From an uncultured Gammaproteobacteria bacterium (lineage in GTDB: Bacteria > Pseudomonadota > Gammaproteobacteria > SZUA-229), in the NCBI GenBank assembly GCA_913065105.1, contig CAJXZZ010000030.1, forward strand, positions 1-32,719: a DNA stretch of 32,719 bases, given 5' to 3'. Below the pieces are notes generated by a model. The model saw nothing but the letters and a program-made list of their open reading frames with translations, did no database searches and was not told the origin of the DNA. Every line of letters starts with the position of its first letter. Within the stretch, counting starts at the first letter, position 1. Of the stretch, positions 1-8,146 are shown in pieces. The translations under genes and the position numbers were made by a program.

Positions 1-441
1 AACGCAATGACGGTTTTCATTGTTCTGTTTGGCGGCAAAACTCATGCCTAAAGCGGCGGCAATCGATGTGCTGGAATGGCCAGTACCAAAACAGTCATAT
101 TCACTTTCTTCACGTTTTGGGAAACCAGCAATGCCGCCTTTCTGTCGTAGCGAGGTCATCTTTTCACGGCGGCCAGTGAGTATTTTATGCGGATAGGTCT
201 GATGGCCAACATCCCAGACCAGTCGGTCGTAAGGTGTATTAAACACATGATGTAGAGCGATTGTGAGTTCGATCGTGCCAAGGCCTGCCGATAAGTGACC
301 GCCGGTAGAAGCAACGCTTGCCAGTAAAAACTCACGTAGCTGACGTGCCAGTTCTTTTAGCTGCAGGTTATTGAGCTTGCGAACGTCGGCAGGTGAGTTG
401 ATTGACTCGAGCAGTGACCAGTTGGATTTAGAAAATGGCAT
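1..441 (-). CDS. dxs: 1-deoxy-D-xylulose-5-phosphate synthase, N-terminal part (cut by window edge)
   Basis: This is the first 147 residues of DXS, the thiamine-diphosphate enzyme that condenses pyruvate and glyceraldehyde 3-phosphate to open the MEP isoprenoid pathway. It is absent from the ORF track because it runs off the left edge. The reverse complement starts with ATG at 441 and reads without a stop. Family motifs visible are [38 protein letters not shown] and [12 protein letters not shown], in the expected order for the thiamine-diphosphate-binding N-terminal domain. The start fits the family N-terminus. It lies 18 bases downstream of the ispA stop on the same strand, so ispA and dxs are probably co-transcribed. 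The family normally has about 620 residues, so roughly three quarters of the gene lies outside the window. Confidence 0.96.
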   Translation of the reverse strand, partial: MPFSKSNWSLLESINSPADVRKLNNLQLKELARQLREFLLASVASTGGHLSAGLGTIELTIALHHVFNTPYDRLVWDVGHQTYPHKILTGRREKMTSLRQKGGIAGFPKREESEYDCFGTGHSSTSIAAALGMSFAAKQNNENRHCV

Positions 442-459
442 GGTTATTGGTTCGGTCCA

Positions 460-1362
460 CTAAAACTGACGTTCGACGATATAGGCAGATAGTTGACGTA
501 GACTATCTGCCTTTTCGTCTAAAGGTTCAAGGTGTTTTAGCGCAAGCGCATGTTGCTCCATCGCAAGCTGTCTGGATTTTTCCAGCCCGATGATAGCTGG
601 AAACGTGGGTTTTTTCTGTGCTTCATCGGAGCCCTGTGGTTTACCCAGGGTTTCCGTGTCGCTAACAACATCAAGGATATCGTCCTGAATCTGAAAAGAC
701 AGGCCGATACATAAAGCGTAGTTGCTGAGCATAGTCATTTCGTCGTTACTGATATCCTGTTTACACATGCCGCCAAGCAAGATGCTGGCACGGATAAGCG
801 CACCGGTCTTAAGCTGATGCATGTGTTCCAGCTGAGCCAGATTTAGCTGTTTGCCAACGGCAGCCAGATCGACAGCCTGACCACCGGCCATGCCGTGTGC
901 GCCACTGGCTTCGGTCAACAGGCTTAACATATTTATTCTATGCTCGGGGGTTAGCTCTTTATGGTCGTCTTTCGCCAGGATCTCGTAGGCCAGCGCCTGA
1001 AGCGCATCACCGGCTAATATCGCGGTGGCTTCATCAAAAGCCTTGTGACAGGTGGCACGACCACGTCGCAGGTCATCATCGTCCATTGCTGGCAGGTCAT
1101 CATGGATCAATGAATAAGCGTGGATCATTTCAACTGCACAGGCAGGGATATCGAGCAGATCTGTTGATACACCCATGGCTTCACCGGCGGCGTAAACCAT
1201 CGCCGGGCGGATACGCTTACCGCCGCCAACAACGGAATAACGGATAGCTTCGGCGAGATTATGTTCAGGTGGATCGTCTGATGGCAGGTATTTATCTAGC
1301 GCTGCATCAACACGTTTCTGGTAATGCTCCAGACGCGATAGGAATATATGAGACTTTGGCAT
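460..1362 (-). CDS. ispA: (2E,6E)-farnesyl diphosphate synthase / geranyltranstransferase
   Basis: Short-chain polyprenyl synthase of 300 residues, the usual size for bacterial IspA, which adds isopentenyl diphosphate to dimethylallyl and geranyl diphosphate. It shows GGGKRIRP (about 46-53), the first aspartate-rich motif DDLPAMDDDD (88-97) and the second motif QDDILD (226-231). These bind Mg2+ and the diphosphates. The spacing inside the first motif (DDxxxxD type) fits bacterial farnesyl synthases. The ATG shares its A with the xseB TGA stop, a one-base overlap that suggests translational coupling. dxs follows 18 bases later, the common xseB-ispA-dxs isoprenoid operon. Product chain length (C15 versus C10) is assumed from the family and context. 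Confidence 0.95.
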   Translation of the reverse strand: MPKSHIFLSRLEHYQKRVDAALDKYLPSDDPPEHNLAEAIRYSVVGGGKRIRPAMVYAAGEAMGVSTDLLDIPACAVEMIHAYSLIHDDLPAMDDDDLRRGRATCHKAFDEATAILAGDALQALAYEILAKDDHKELTPEHRINMLSLLTEASGAHGMAGGQAVDLAAVGKQLNLAQLEHMHQLKTGALIRASILLGGMCKQDISNDEMTMLSNYALCIGLSFQIQDDILDVVSDTETLGKPQGSDEAQKKPTFPAIIGLEKSRQLAMEQHALALKHLEPLDEKADSLRQLSAYIVERQF

Positions 1363-1592
1363 CAGTCATTTAACTCAATATCTTGTTCGAGTAATTTGCC
1401 GTTTTTTTCGACCAACTGTTTGATTTTTAATTCCGCATTTTGTAATGCCTGCTGGCACTCAGTACTTAAGGCGATACCTTTTTCAAAACGTTTGAGAGAT
1501 TCTTCCAGGCTGAGATTGCCCTGTTCCATATCGTCGACCAGGGTTTCGAGCTCGGTTAATGCTTTTTCAAAATTGGGGGTCTTTTTAGCCAT
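1362..1592 (-). CDS. xseB: Exodeoxyribonuclease VII small subunit
   Basis: XseB assembles with the XseA nuclease subunit into exonuclease VII, which degrades single-stranded DNA in both directions. The 76-residue protein begins MAKKTPNFEKALTELETLVD and continues with the helical heptads typical of the family (LSLEESLKRFEKGIAL). The ORF track starts at a TTG at 1607, but I prefer the ATG at 1592, because the family usually begins only a few residues before the FEKAL motif. The stop overlaps the ispA start by one base. xseA is not in the window. Upstream lies the inverted repeat that separates xseB from radA, so the xseB-ispA-dxs unit may have its own promoter there. Confidence 0.93.
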   Translation of the reverse strand: MAKKTPNFEKALTELETLVDDMEQGNLSLEESLKRFEKGIALSTECQQALQNAELKIKQLVEKNGKLLEQDIELND

Positions 1593-1655
1593 GGCGCATT
1601 TTAGCAAACTATTTGAGACTTGAGATGGTTATGTGGATATGAGAAACAAAAAACA

Positions 1656-1750
1656 ATTTTTGCCGCGAAAAACGCAAAGGCCGCGAAGGAAAAGCTTTTT
1701 TAATCTTATGATTCTTTGCGCTCTTTGCGCTCTTCGCGGCAAAAAGTTTT
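1656..1750. repeat. Imperfect long inverted repeat between radA and xseB
   Basis: Two arms of about 35-40 bases face each other. The left arm (1656-1694) contains TTTTTGCCGCGAA followed by AACGCAAAGGCCGCGAAG. The right arm (1710-1750) reads CTTTGCGCTCTTTGCGC then TCTTCGCGGCAAAAAG. Inside each arm a short GCGCAAAG-like unit is repeated. The right arm ends at the radA stop codon. It could form a large hairpin and act as a terminator for radA. It looks related in style to the CCGCAGAGGCGCGGAG repeat at 6379-6470. Confidence 0.8.
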
Positions 1751-3120
1751 TAGAATGTAATCGCAGTGTCAATCAGTTCACTAACACGCTGTACCGCGAT
1801 GATATTAAGGCCTTCGATCGGTTCACCTTTTCTCGGCAGGTTGGCTTTGGGAATAATGGCCTGTTTAAAACCGTGTTTGGCGGCTTCGCGTAAACGTTCC
1901 TGACCGTTGGTTACCGGGCGAATCTCACCGGCCAGGCCGACTTCACCGAAGGTAAAAATATCGTTAGGCAATGGTTTGTCACGAAAACTAGACAGAGCGG
2001 CAAGGATCAGCGCGGTATCCGCTGAGGTTTCGGTCAGGCGCACACCACCAACAATGTTGATAAATACGTCCTGGTCGAACATGGCGATACCCGCATGGCG
2101 ATGCATGACAGCGAGCAACATATTCAGGCGATTCGGGTCGAGACCGAGGCAGACCCGTCTTGGATTGTTGCTGTGGCTTTCGTCCACCAGTGCCTGTAAC
2201 TCGATGAGTAATGGCCGGCTGCCTTCACGGGTGACGGTAATGATACTGCCGGCAACGGGTTTTTCATGGCGCGATAGAAAAATAGCCGACGGGTTGCTGA
2301 CGGTTTTTAAACCTTGCTCGGTCATGGCAAAGATGCCAAGTTCATTGACTGCGCCAAAACGATTTTTAATAGCACGGATCATACGGTAACGTTCGCCCGG
2401 GTCACCTTCAAAATAGAGCACGGTATCAACCATATGTTCGAGCACGCGTGGACCAGCCAGTGTGCCTTCTTTGGTGACGTGTCCGACCAGGAATAAGGCG
2501 GTGCCGGTCTGTTTGGCAAAACGCACCAGTTGTGCGGCACTTTCTCGTACCTGGGCTACTCCTCCAGGCGCAGATTGTAAGGCCTCGGTGTAGATGGTCT
2601 GAATGGAATCGATAACGATAACTTTTGGGTTTTGTTCACCGGCCAGGGTGATGATATTTTCCACACAGGTCTCGGACAATAATTTTAGACCCCTGTCTTC
2701 CAGTCCAAGTCGATGCGCGCGCATGCTTATCTGTTGCAGGGATTCTTCACCGGTGACATACAGACAGGGTAGAGACTGACTTAAGCTTGCCAGTGTCTGT
2801 GTTAATAAGGTGGATTTACCGATACCGGGATCACCGCCGATTAAGGTCACAGAACCATGCACCAGACCACCGCCAAGCACCCGGTCAAGTTCACTGATGT
2901 TGGTTGGTGTGCGCATTTCTGCGTGCATCTGGATGTCTTCTAATGCCTGAATTTTTGCGTTGGCTTTTTTACCGGCAAAACCCTGGCGATTATTTGTGGT
3001 GATGGAAGTGATGGTTTCACTCATGGTATTCCATTCACCACAGTCACCACACTGACCGGCCCATTTTGAATGGCTGGCACCACAGGCATTGCAGGCATAT
3101 TGTATTTTTGCTTTGGCCAC
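1750..3120 (-). CDS. radA: DNA repair protein RadA/Sms
   Basis: RadA is a RecA-like ATPase and branch-migration helicase that helps process recombination intermediates. The 456-residue length is standard. An N-terminal zinc finger uses C10, C13, C24 and C27 (CNAC...CGDC). The Walker A motif GGDPGIGKST is at 95-104, the RadA signature KNRFG at 252-256, and a Lon-like C-terminal domain follows (LGLDPNRLNMLLAVM, TSADTALILAALSS). The start codon is GTG (3118-3120), which places MAKAK directly before the zinc finger as in other RadA proteins. It follows corB on the same strand with a 28-base gap, so it may be transcribed with it. The downstream side ends in a long inverted repeat. Confidence 0.96.
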   Translation of the reverse strand: MAKAKIQYACNACGASHSKWAGQCGDCGEWNTMSETITSITTNNRQGFAGKKANAKIQALEDIQMHAEMRTPTNISELDRVLGGGLVHGSVTLIGGDPGIGKSTLLTQTLASLSQSLPCLYVTGEESLQQISMRAHRLGLEDRGLKLLSETCVENIITLAGEQNPKVIVIDSIQTIYTEALQSAPGGVAQVRESAAQLVRFAKQTGTALFLVGHVTKEGTLAGPRVLEHMVDTVLYFEGDPGERYRMIRAIKNRFGAVNELGIFAMTEQGLKTVSNPSAIFLSRHEKPVAGSIITVTREGSRPLLIELQALVDESHSNNPRRVCLGLDPNRLNMLLAVMHRHAGIAMFDQDVFINIVGGVRLTETSADTALILAALSSFRDKPLPNDIFTFGEVGLAGEIRPVTNGQERLREAAKHGFKQAIIPKANLPRKGEPIEGLNIIAVQRVSELIDTAITF

Positions 3121-3148
3121 AGACTTTATTAACTCTCGTTATTGTAAT

Positions 3149-4459
3149 TTATGCATCTGAAGAAGTGCTGGTTCCAATATCTTCTTTTTTTGCATCTTTT
3201 ATCTGGTTTGTGTCCTGAACTCTTGCGGTCTGTACCGCATTGTTTGAGGAACGGGTAATTTCGATAGTGTAATTATCGATCATCAGACTGGTTCCGGTTT
3301 GCGGAATGATTTCCATGTGTTCAAGAATTAAACCGTTAAGTGTTTTTGGGCCACTTACCGGTAATGACCAGCCCAGGGCACGGTTAATATCCCGAATGTG
3401 GGTATTGCCGTCAATCTGGTAACTATTGTCGTTACGTTTGTGTATGCCAAGATTACGCGTCGGTGAATCGGTGGTAAATTGGCCGACAATCTCTTCCAGA
3501 ATATCTTCCAGTGTTACCAGCCCCTGGATGCTGCCATATTCATCGACGACCAGCCCTGAGCGGCGTCGATTTTCCTGAAATTTTAATAACTGGCGAGTGA
3601 GAGAAGTTCCTGCAGGAATAAAATAGGCAGGCACGATCAGTCCCTTTAGTGTTTTCATGTTCAGTTCGTCGCGTGAAAACAGGTTGAGCACTTTGCGCAG
3701 ATGCAAAACGCCGATGGTATTATCGATGCTGTCATGAAATACCGGAACCCGGGTACGTTGACTATGAGTAATCTGATGTACGATGTCATTCCAGTCATCG
3801 TTTAGGTCGATGCCGGTAATCTCATTTCGCGGAATCATAATATCTTCCACGCTGACCTGTTCCAGATCGAGGATGCCAAGCAGCATATCTGAATGCGCCT
3901 GTGGCATGAAATGTTCTGCTTCTACTACTACCGCACGCAGTTCATCGGCACTGAGTTCATGCCCTGTCTGTTTGTCGGGGTGGATGCCGATCAAGCGCAA
4001 TAGTGCATTTGAAAATATATTGACCAACCAGACAAACGGATACAGGGGTGTTGCGATAACGCTATATATGAATGCTGAAGGAAAGGCGAGCCTTTCGGGT
4101 TTTAATGCTGCCAGTGTCTTCGGGGTGACTTCGGCAAAAACTAAAATCACAAAAGCCAGCACGAAAGGTGCGATGGCAAGGCCGATTTCGCCATAGAGCC
4201 GTAATGCGATGATGGTTGCTAGGGTTGCTGCAAAAATATTAACAATATTATTGCCCAGCAGTATTAAACCGAGTAAGCGGTCTGGTCGGTTGAGAAGTTT
4301 GATGGCAAGTTTTGCGCCTTTATGACCTTTGTCAGCAAGGCTTTTTACGCGATAACGGTTGAGCGTCATCAGTGCAGTTTCAGATCCTGAAAAGAAACCG
4401 GAAAGTAAGATTAAAATTGCGAGGGTGATAAACAGCGATGCTGTCGAAAATTCGTTCAA
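3149..4459 (-). CDS. corB: CNNM/CorC-type membrane protein (DUF21, CBS pair, CorC domain)
   Basis: The 436-residue protein matches the E. coli CorB/YfjD type, implicated in Mg2+ or Co2+ transport. The DUF21 membrane domain comes first (about 1-190: FFSGSETALMTLNRYRV, LGNNIVNIFAATLATI, VFAEVTPKTLAAL). A CBS pair follows (about 205-325; MIPRNEITGIDLNDDW, VDEYGSIQGLVTLEDILEEI), then a CorC_HlyC domain (about 340-415; RDINRALGW, TLNGLILEHMEIIPQTGT). The start is TTG at 4459, because no better in-frame ATG is present and the N-terminus aligns with the family there. The ypjD gene lies next to it, as in E. coli. The symbol is assigned by homology and position; the ion handled is not shown by the sequence. 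Confidence 0.9.
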   Translation of the reverse strand: MNEFSTASLFITLAILILLSGFFSGSETALMTLNRYRVKSLADKGHKGAKLAIKLLNRPDRLLGLILLGNNIVNIFAATLATIIALRLYGEIGLAIAPFVLAFVILVFAEVTPKTLAALKPERLAFPSAFIYSVIATPLYPFVWLVNIFSNALLRLIGIHPDKQTGHELSADELRAVVVEAEHFMPQAHSDMLLGILDLEQVSVEDIMIPRNEITGIDLNDDWNDIVHQITHSQRTRVPVFHDSIDNTIGVLHLRKVLNLFSRDELNMKTLKGLIVPAYFIPAGTSLTRQLLKFQENRRRSGLVVDEYGSIQGLVTLEDILEEIVGQFTTDSPTRNLGIHKRNDNSYQIDGNTHIRDINRALGWSLPVSGPKTLNGLILEHMEIIPQTGTSLMIDNYTIEITRSSNNAVQTARVQDTNQIKDAKKEDIGTSTSSDA

Positions 4460-4546
4460 GAAGAAAGGTCTCTTATAAAAAGAATGATTTAATTATGTGC
4501 GTACTGGTTTTGGAGTCAAGAGGTATCGTTTGTTTATACCAGTAAT

Positions 4547-5356
4547 TTACGCCAGCACAATTTCCAGTACAAATTTACTACCGAAATAAGCTAGCATCAG
4601 ACTTACAAAACCCGTTAACGTCCAGCGAATAGCAGTACGTCCACGCCAGCCAAGTTTCCAGTGGCCAATTAATAAGATCAGAAATACAAACCAGGCCAGA
4701 ATGGATAAGACAGTTTTGTGCACCAGATGTTGTGCAAACATGTTTTCCAGAAAAATTAACCCACTGCCTAACGATATAGTTAACGCTATAAAGCCAACAA
4801 CAATAATCTCAAATAATAATACCTCCATGTTTCTTAACGGCGGCATCAGTTTGATTATTCCACCGGGCTGGTGTGCGTGAAGAAATTTGTTCTGAATAGA
4901 TAAAAAAATTGCCTGTAGTGCCGCCAGTGCGAGAATGCTGTATGCGATGATAGAAGTTAAGATATGGAAGATCAGTGCCTTTGAACTTTCCTCGGGAAGT
5001 AGATGGCTGGTATCACTATTGATGTTAAATATCAGTGTGATGGCGGCAATAGGCAGCAGGATTACTGCCAGGATCTCAACCGGATAGCGCCAGACTGCTA
5101 TCAGGATAAATAAGGTAATAAATGCGCTCACTAATGCGACGGCATTGTAAAAACCAAGATTGATGCCCAGTGGGGTAATCATGCCGTTATATAATGCAAA
5201 GCCATGCAGGCACAGGCCGCCCAGGCCAATCAAAACAATGTGTTTTTTTGACAGGCTAACGGTGTCTTTAACCGGTTGTTTTATCTGAAAAAACAATAAA
5301 GCTGAGCAGGCGAAATACAGGATAATGGCGCTATATATAAAGATGTAATTTTCCAT
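4547..5356 (-). CDS. ypjD: YpjD-type inner membrane protein, cytochrome c assembly (CcsA) family
   Basis: A 269-residue protein with about eight hydrophobic segments, resembling E. coli YpjD in length and position. The family belongs to the CcsA/CcmC haem-handling superfamily, but the classical WGxxWxWD haem motif is not present. Conserved-looking histidines occur in HGFALYNGM, FHILTSIIAY and LLIGHWKLGW. It is the first gene of a likely leftward unit with corB, 87 bases from it. Its start is 95 bases from the centre of the CRP-like palindrome at 5444-5459, so cAMP-CRP could act on this gene as well as on the divergent phosphodiesterase. A biochemical role is not established. Confidence 0.85.
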   Translation of the reverse strand: MENYIFIYSAIILYFACSALLFFQIKQPVKDTVSLSKKHIVLIGLGGLCLHGFALYNGMITPLGINLGFYNAVALVSAFITLFILIAVWRYPVEILAVILLPIAAITLIFNINSDTSHLLPEESSKALIFHILTSIIAYSILALAALQAIFLSIQNKFLHAHQPGGIIKLMPPLRNMEVLLFEIIVVGFIALTISLGSGLIFLENMFAQHLVHKTVLSILAWFVFLILLIGHWKLGWRGRTAIRWTLTGFVSLMLAYFGSKFVLEIVLA

Positions 5357-5443
5357 GCTGACTTATTGTGCTGGTCTATATTGAGTTTTGAGCGAATTAA
5401 TCATTTTAAAGATGAAAGTTAATGCCGAGTTTTTGTAATAAAG

Positions 5444-5459
5444 TGTGAGCTTAATCACA
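5444..5459. promoter_or_regulatory. CRP (cAMP receptor protein)-type operator
   Basis: TGTGAGCTTAATCACA matches the CRP core TGTGA-N6-TCACA at all ten defined positions. The outer bases (AAG before, TTCT after) are also A/T-leaning as in good sites. It lies in the intergenic region between divergent ypjD and the phosphodiesterase-like gene. A weak -10 candidate TAGAAT (5512-5517) on the plus strand would put the site centre near -72, a class I activation distance. The match is direct; the target gene and sign of regulation are inferred. Confidence 0.72.
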
Positions 5460-5583
5460 TTCTATCTAATCAGTCACCGAATACTTTTCTTATACCATGG
5501 CATGTTAGCACTAGAATAGCCCATAATAAAATTATCAATAATAAAAACTTAAATGATCAAGCGGTTTAGCTGCGGAATATAAA

Positions 5584-6351
5584 ATGAAAGTACGTGTATT
5601 AGGATGTAGTGGGGGGGTGAATCAGGATATGGCAACTACCTCATTTTTAGTGGATGAGGATATTCTGATTGATGCCGGCACAGGCGTTGGCACTTTACCG
5701 CTGGGTGAGATGCGTCATATAAAGCACATCTTTATTACCCATTCTCACCTGGATCACATCGTTTCAATTCCATTATTAGTCGACACACTATTTGAAAATT
5801 TAATTGGCCAACCGCTTGTGGTTCATGCGCTTCCTGAAACCATAAAGGCTCTGCAGGAACATATATTTAACTGGACTATCTGGCCAGATTTTACCCGGCT
5901 GCCGGATAAAACCAATACAGTGATCAAGCTTGAACCGATGACGCCGGGTTCAGTCGTCGAGCTGGCAGGTCGTCAGATTGAGATGATCGGTGTTAATCAC
6001 TCGGTGCCGGCTGTTGGCTATCGTGTTGCCGCTGAAGGAAAAGCCTTTGCTTTTAGTGGCGACACCACCAGTAATGAAAATCTGTGGGTTAGCCTTAATA
6101 GACATGATTCCCTGGATCTATTATTTGTTGAATCCGCATTTGCTAATAAAGATATTGAACTGGCAAAAATAGCCTTCCATTATTGCCCACGATTGCTGGC
6201 AGAAGATCTGCCTAAGTTAAAACATAAAACCAAAGTCTGTATCTCGCATCTGAAACCGGGAGATGAGCAGGAAATTATCGAACAGTGTAAAGCTGCTTTG
6301 CCAGACTGGGATATTCACCAGCTAAAAAGTGGCGATGTTTTCCAGCTTTAG
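5584..6351 (+). CDS. Metallo-beta-lactamase-fold hydrolase, probable class II 3',5'-cyclic-nucleotide phosphodiesterase
   Basis: A 255-residue MBL-fold protein with no signal peptide. Metal ligands fall in the order expected for the fold: THSHLDH at 52-58, H139 (GVNHS), D160 (FSGDTT) and H222 (SHLKPGDEQ). The HSHLDHIVSIPLL stretch resembles the class II cyclic-nucleotide phosphodiesterase signature, and the N-terminus MKVRVLGCSGG also fits that group. The likely reaction is hydrolysis of cAMP to AMP, but other MBL hydrolases (RNase Z-like, for example) share part of the pattern. It interrupts the E. coli-type ypjD/ffh neighbourhood. A CRP palindrome lies 132 bases upstream of the ATG, which favours a cAMP link. 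The ribosome-binding site is weak (GCGGA). Transcription may end in the inverted repeat at 6379-6470. Confidence 0.8.
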   Translation: MKVRVLGCSGGVNQDMATTSFLVDEDILIDAGTGVGTLPLGEMRHIKHIFITHSHLDHIVSIPLLVDTLFENLIGQPLVVHALPETIKALQEHIFNWTIWPDFTRLPDKTNTVIKLEPMTPGSVVELAGRQIEMIGVNHSVPAVGYRVAAEGKAFAFSGDTTSNENLWVSLNRHDSLDLLFVESAFANKDIELAKIAFHYCPRLLAEDLPKLKHKTKVCISHLKPGDEQEIIEQCKAALPDWDIHQLKSGDVFQL

Positions 6352-6378
6352 CATAGATTGTTCCTTACTCAAAAGTTT

Positions 6379-6470
6379 TTTACCGCAGAGGCGCGGAGAA
6401 AGATTTTTTAACATTAATGTACCCTAGGTACCGCTAAAAAAACTCTGCGCCTCCGCGCCTCTGCGGTAAA
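6379..6470. repeat. Perfect 20-bp inverted repeat (large hairpin) before ffh
   Basis: TTTACCGCAGAGGCGCGGAG (6379-6398) returns exactly as its reverse complement at 6451-6470. Both arms are flanked by A/T runs, and a smaller GTACC/GGTAC repeat sits in the loop. It separates the phosphodiesterase-like gene from ffh and could terminate transcription in either direction. A degenerate relative lies after ffh (7951-7990), and a similar-looking element follows radA. The form suggests a dispersed intergenic repeat family. Confidence 0.9.
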
Positions 6471-6510
6471 GTCATAATATTTTTTAGCAAATATCTAAAG
6501 AAGTCACCAC

Positions 6511-6530
6511 GCGAATTCGCTATAATTCGC
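6511..6530 (+). promoter_or_regulatory. Putative ffh promoter with overlapping inverted repeat
   Basis: A consensus -10 hexamer TATAAT (6521-6526) lies 42 bases before the ffh ATG. No good -35 is visible at 16-18 bases upstream. The -10 is embedded in the inverted repeat GCGAATT...AATTCGC, which could be an operator or chance. Evidence for a promoter is moderate, for an operator weak. Confidence 0.45.
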
Positions 6531-6567
6531 GCTTGTGAATTAACATCCAAAATATATAAGGTATGCC

Positions 6568-7932
6568 ATGTTTGATGGATTAAGTGACCGTCTTGCCAGT
6601 ACTGCGCAAAAATTGCGCGGTGAAGGCCGATTAACCGAAGACAATATTCAAGATGCTTTGCGTGATGTGCGTATGGCATTGCTGGAAGCAGATGTCGCAT
6701 TATCTGTTGTTCGTGACTTTATTGCAGAGGTAAAACAACGCGCTCTGGGTGAGGAAGTTTTAACTAGCCTGAAACCGGGCCACGTCTTTGTCAATATCGT
6801 TCAGGACGAGCTGATCAAGGTGATGGGGGCGCAGAATGAACAGCTTGATTTAAGTGCGCAGCCACCGGCGGTCGTGTTAATGGCTGGTTTACAGGGCGCG
6901 GGTAAAACCACCACCGTGGCCAAACTGGCGAAACTGCTAAAAGATAAAGAGAATAAAAAATCCTTGTTAGTGAGCTGCGATATCTACCGTCCAGCGGCGA
7001 TAGAACAGTTAAAGACCCTGGCTTCGCAGATAGGCGCTGAATTTTTCCCTAGCAGCACTGATCAGAAACCAACCGATATAGCTAAAGCGGCAATCGATTA
7101 TGCACGCAAGCATTACATCGACGTGGTGTTGGTAGATACAGCCGGGCGCTTACATATTGATACGGAAATGATGGATGAAATAAAGTCTATCCATGCCACC
7201 GTCAATCCGGTAGAAACTCTATTTGTGGTAGATAGCATGACCGGTCAGGATGCTGCCAATACCGCGCAGGCATTCAATGAAGCCTTGCCTTTAACCGGTA
7301 TTATCCTGACTAAAACGGACGGTGATGCGCGTGGTGGTGCAGCTTTATCCATTCGTCAGATTACCGGAAAACCCATTAAGTTCATGGGTTCAGGTGAAAA
7401 AGTAGAGGCGCTTGAAGCATTCTATCCGGATCGTGTGGCTTCACGTATCCTGGGTATGGGCGATGTCCTGTCTCTGGTTGAAGAAGTTCAACAGAAAGTT
7501 GATCATAAAAAAGCAGCCACACTAGCGAAAAAAATCCAGAAGGGAAAAAGTTTTAATTTTAATGACCTGAAAGAGCAGTTTGAACAGATGCAGAATATGG
7601 GCGGCATGGCTGGTCTGATGGATAAATTACCCGGTATGCCGGGTATGGCTGATAAGCTAAAAGATAAAGTCAACGATAAAGAAATGAGTCGTATGGTTGG
7701 CATTATTAACTCTATGACTGCCAAAGAAAGAGCTTTTCCGGATATCATCAAAGGTTCACGAAAACGCCGGATTGCTGCAGGTTGCGGCCTGCAGGTGCAG
7801 GATGTGAATCGGCTCATCAAGCAGCAGATGCAGATGAAAAAAATGATGAAAAAAATGTCCAAAGGCGGCATGGCAAAAATGATGCGCGCGATGAAGGGCG
7901 GTGGTGGCATGCCACCGGGTATGGGGTTTTAA
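6568..7932 (+). CDS. ffh: Signal recognition particle protein Ffh (SRP54)
   Basis: Ffh binds 4.5S RNA and the signal sequences of nascent inner-membrane proteins and delivers them to FtsY; it is a GTPase. The 454-residue protein has the N domain (1-about 95), the G domain with GLQGAGKTT (107-115), DTAGR (190-194) and TKTDGDARGG (248-257), and a methionine-rich M domain (from about 300) ending MKGGGGMPPGMGF. The RNA-binding helix region SRMVGIINSMT...GSRKRRIAAGCGLQVQDVNRL is present. The length is normal. Gene order ypjD...ffh-rpsP-rimM-trmD-rplS matches E. coli. A repeat-bearing gap of 239 bases before rpsP suggests ffh is a separate transcript from the ribosomal operon. Confidence 0.98.
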   Translation: MFDGLSDRLASTAQKLRGEGRLTEDNIQDALRDVRMALLEADVALSVVRDFIAEVKQRALGEEVLTSLKPGHVFVNIVQDELIKVMGAQNEQLDLSAQPPAVVLMAGLQGAGKTTTVAKLAKLLKDKENKKSLLVSCDIYRPAAIEQLKTLASQIGAEFFPSSTDQKPTDIAKAAIDYARKHYIDVVLVDTAGRLHIDTEMMDEIKSIHATVNPVETLFVVDSMTGQDAANTAQAFNEALPLTGIILTKTDGDARGGAALSIRQITGKPIKFMGSGEKVEALEAFYPDRVASRILGMGDVLSLVEEVQQKVDHKKAATLAKKIQKGKSFNFNDLKEQFEQMQNMGGMAGLMDKLPGMPGMADKLKDKVNDKEMSRMVGIINSMTAKERAFPDIIKGSRKRRIAAGCGLQVQDVNRLIKQQMQMKKMMKKMSKGGMAKMMRAMKGGGGMPPGMGF

Positions 7933-7950
7933 AAGTAGAGATACAAGAAG

Positions 7951-8055
7951 TTTTAACCGCGCCCCTTCGCCTCTGCGGTGGAAAGTTTTTATGTTATTTT
8001 GCGTTTATCGGGGGCTATTTTATGGCTCTCATCGTGACACCGAGACCCTGCGGTG
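7951..8055. repeat. Degenerate inverted-repeat remnants between ffh and rpsP
   Basis: TTTTAACCGC at 7951 resembles the start of the left arm of the 6379-6470 element. It is followed at once by a right-arm-like CGCCTCTGCGGT (about 7969-7979), as if the middle had been deleted; ACCGC/GCGGT can still pair. A second short hairpin CACCG...CGGTG sits at 8038-8055. Together they occupy most of the 239-base gap. They may end ffh transcription, but there is no clean U-tract. Confidence 0.55.
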
Positions 8056-8129
8056 AATCAATCTTGTTTTTATCCGTAAAACAGGCTTCCATCTGACGAA
8101 ATAATCACGTAAAATGCGCGGTTTCCTGT

Positions 8130-8146
8130 GGCCGAAAGGCTTTTTT
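8130..8146 (+). terminator. Small GAAA-loop hairpin with U-tract in the rpsP leader
   Basis: GCC-GAAA-GGC followed by TTTTTT forms a short stem (three G-C pairs plus a possible G-U) with a stable tetraloop, 26 bases before rpsP. A possible -10 (TAAAAT, about 8109) lies just upstream, so this could be a weak leader attenuator or the end of the ffh transcript. The short stem makes an efficient terminator doubtful. Confidence 0.4.

Noticed and set aside
1633-1893. 86-residue plus-strand ORF
   Set aside because: It is made of the inverted repeat and the antisense of radA; the lysine/arginine-rich start is repeat sequence.
6434-6700. 88-residue minus-strand ORF
   Set aside because: Antisense to the ffh start and the hairpin repeat, no family resemblance.
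7782-8096. 104-residue ORF after ffh
   Set aside because: Half of it is a frame shadow of the ffh M domain and the rest is repeat remnant.
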